Shown here piece by piece: positions 62,987 through 64,000 of a DNA stretch of 64,000 nucleotides. The first letter of the stretch is position 1. The number at the start of each line of letters is the position of its first letter. The notes under the pieces were generated by a model. It saw only the letters and a list, made by a program, of their open reading frames with translations, did no database searches and had not been told where the DNA came from. The DNA is from Hymenolepis diminuta (taxonomy: Eukaryota > Platyhelminthes > Cestoda > Cyclophyllidea > Hymenolepididae): positions 4,682,171 to 4,746,170 of the forward strand of contig CAADRB010000005.1 of assembly GCA_900708905.1 (NCBI GenBank), given 5' to 3'. Made by a program: the position numbers and the translations under genes.

Positions 62987-64000
62987 ATGGATTGTTCAAT
63001 CTGTTTTGACCAACTTCGAAAACCTCTTGGGATACCTGAATGCTGTAAGCACGTGTTTTGTTTCGACTGCTTGAGAAAGTGGACCGAATCCCACGATACG
63101 TGTCCCATTGATCGAATGCAATTTCAAATGATACGAAAGAAGAATGCTGTAGACGGTCCAGTTATAGAAAAGGTAAGATTTTTCGACCATTTTAAAAACC
63201 CTATTTATTAAAAGCTAAGAGTACTGACGCCGAATGCGGTTACAGATCGGTGGTTTGTGGATCGGCGTCACTCTATCTTGACTGCGTACGACTTTTTTGT
63301 TATATGAAACTCTTTGAGTTGAGTTGCCCTTTGATAAAACTTGAAGTGCGCTTCTTACATGTTTTTGATGGTTGAGTATCTGATATTTGAAATTATGAAA
63401 GAAAAATGCGAAAGAACTTTAAAGTGCTTTTACCTGAGGGAAAAAGCAAAATATTTTACCTTTCGTTATTATTATAAGCCAATTAAGCAAAATGACTGGT
63501 ATATTCAGTAGATGGGAAGGCGGTAGGGGCCAAAAAGATGTTGTGAATAAAGCCAATATATCACAAGAAATTAGATTTTTGTATTTGGGTTGTATAATAT
63601 TTACTTATCAGATGGTCCACGTTTTAAAATTCGAACACCACGATTCGTCACCTGGATTACTGATCGAAATATTGTTTAGAGCTTCCGGTGCCCTTTGACC
63701 GATTGGTTAATTGTATAATTCGGTCTAGTCAGAAAAGTATTAGCCAGTTTTTTTTTAATTTGACAGCAGAATTCCAGCCAGGGACTTAAGCTACCGTGTA
63801 AATGTACAATTTTTTTGAAGTTTTTTCAAATTTTTTCATAGGCCACAATAAAATTCGGGCAAATTTCGACCTTTTCTCGCCATCCTGGCACCATAGACGA
63901 ATGGCTTAATCTTATATTGGAAATACAAAGAAGCTACAACGAAATTTTCTCCAATGTTTTTGCAAACTTGGAGAATTTCAATTCTGTGTTGAACTGGTCA
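62987..64000 (+). CDS. PHRF1-like RING-finger protein, copy 3, 3'-truncated by the window end
   Basis: Exon 1 is 62987-63172 (62 codons) and exon 2 is 63842-64000, open to the window end. Both are phase 0, with donor gtaaga and acceptor ttttttcatag. The RING lies at residues 3-45: CSIC, CCKHVFCFDC, LRKWTESHDTCPIDR, again with Asp in the eighth metal position. Exon 1 ends VDGPVIEK, like copy 1. Exon 2 reads HPGTIDEWLNLILEI, which lines up with MPHTIEDLVIKMKDI in copy 1, so the two are paralogues beyond the RING. The intron is 669 bases against 62 in copy 1. The 3' part lies outside the window. A role as an E3 ligase is inferred from the RING only. Confidence 0.72.

Overview
The window is eukaryotic nuclear DNA, AT-rich, with many introns. 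Genes are rebuilt here from exon pieces that join in phase across GT-AG (once GC-AG) junctions. The transposon load (a mariner-type transposon, Ty3/Gypsy-type gag debris, LTRs followed by a tRNA-Trp-like primer site) and the protein set suggest an invertebrate, most likely a flatworm. No single marker proves the taxon.

Layout, left to right. (1) 1.5-3.06 kb, plus strand: a two-exon gene for a small secreted precursor. It has a clear TATA box, a signal peptide, and a C-terminal KR-released peptide with two cysteines, and looks like a neuropeptide or hormone gene. (2) 7.8-31.9 kb, minus strand: a complete 19-exon phosphorylase b kinase beta subunit gene (1,195 codons, CaaX end). Its large introns hold a dead mariner copy, gag debris and short repeats. 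(3) 32.2-34.1 kb, plus strand: a BAP18-like SANT-domain chromatin protein, head to head with the kinase gene across 255 bp that contain a perfect CRE palindrome. (4) 35.9-45.9 kb, minus strand: a 9-exon calpain-5/6-type gene (690 aa) in which all three catalytic residues are replaced. (5) 47.7-51.5 kb, minus strand: a divergent 14-3-3-like domain. Small exons join it in phase to a long acidic, low-complexity N-terminal part, giving a predicted 920-aa protein. (6) 51.5-57.7 kb: LTR-retrotransposon debris. (7) 57.8-64.0 kb, plus strand: a small cluster of RING-finger genes of PHRF1-like type. One copy is complete (237 aa), one is decayed, and one runs off the window.

The genes do not form one pathway. 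The kinase subunit belongs to glycogen breakdown control and the BAP18-like protein to chromatin. The calpain and 14-3-3 genes are both degenerate members of well-known families that may have kept binding or scaffold roles. The strongest candidates for something undescribed are the short-loop cyclic peptide precursor, the triple-dead calpain, the 14-3-3 fusion model and the RING cluster. All gene models come from reading splice sites and comparing with remembered family sequences. No search or transcript data were available.
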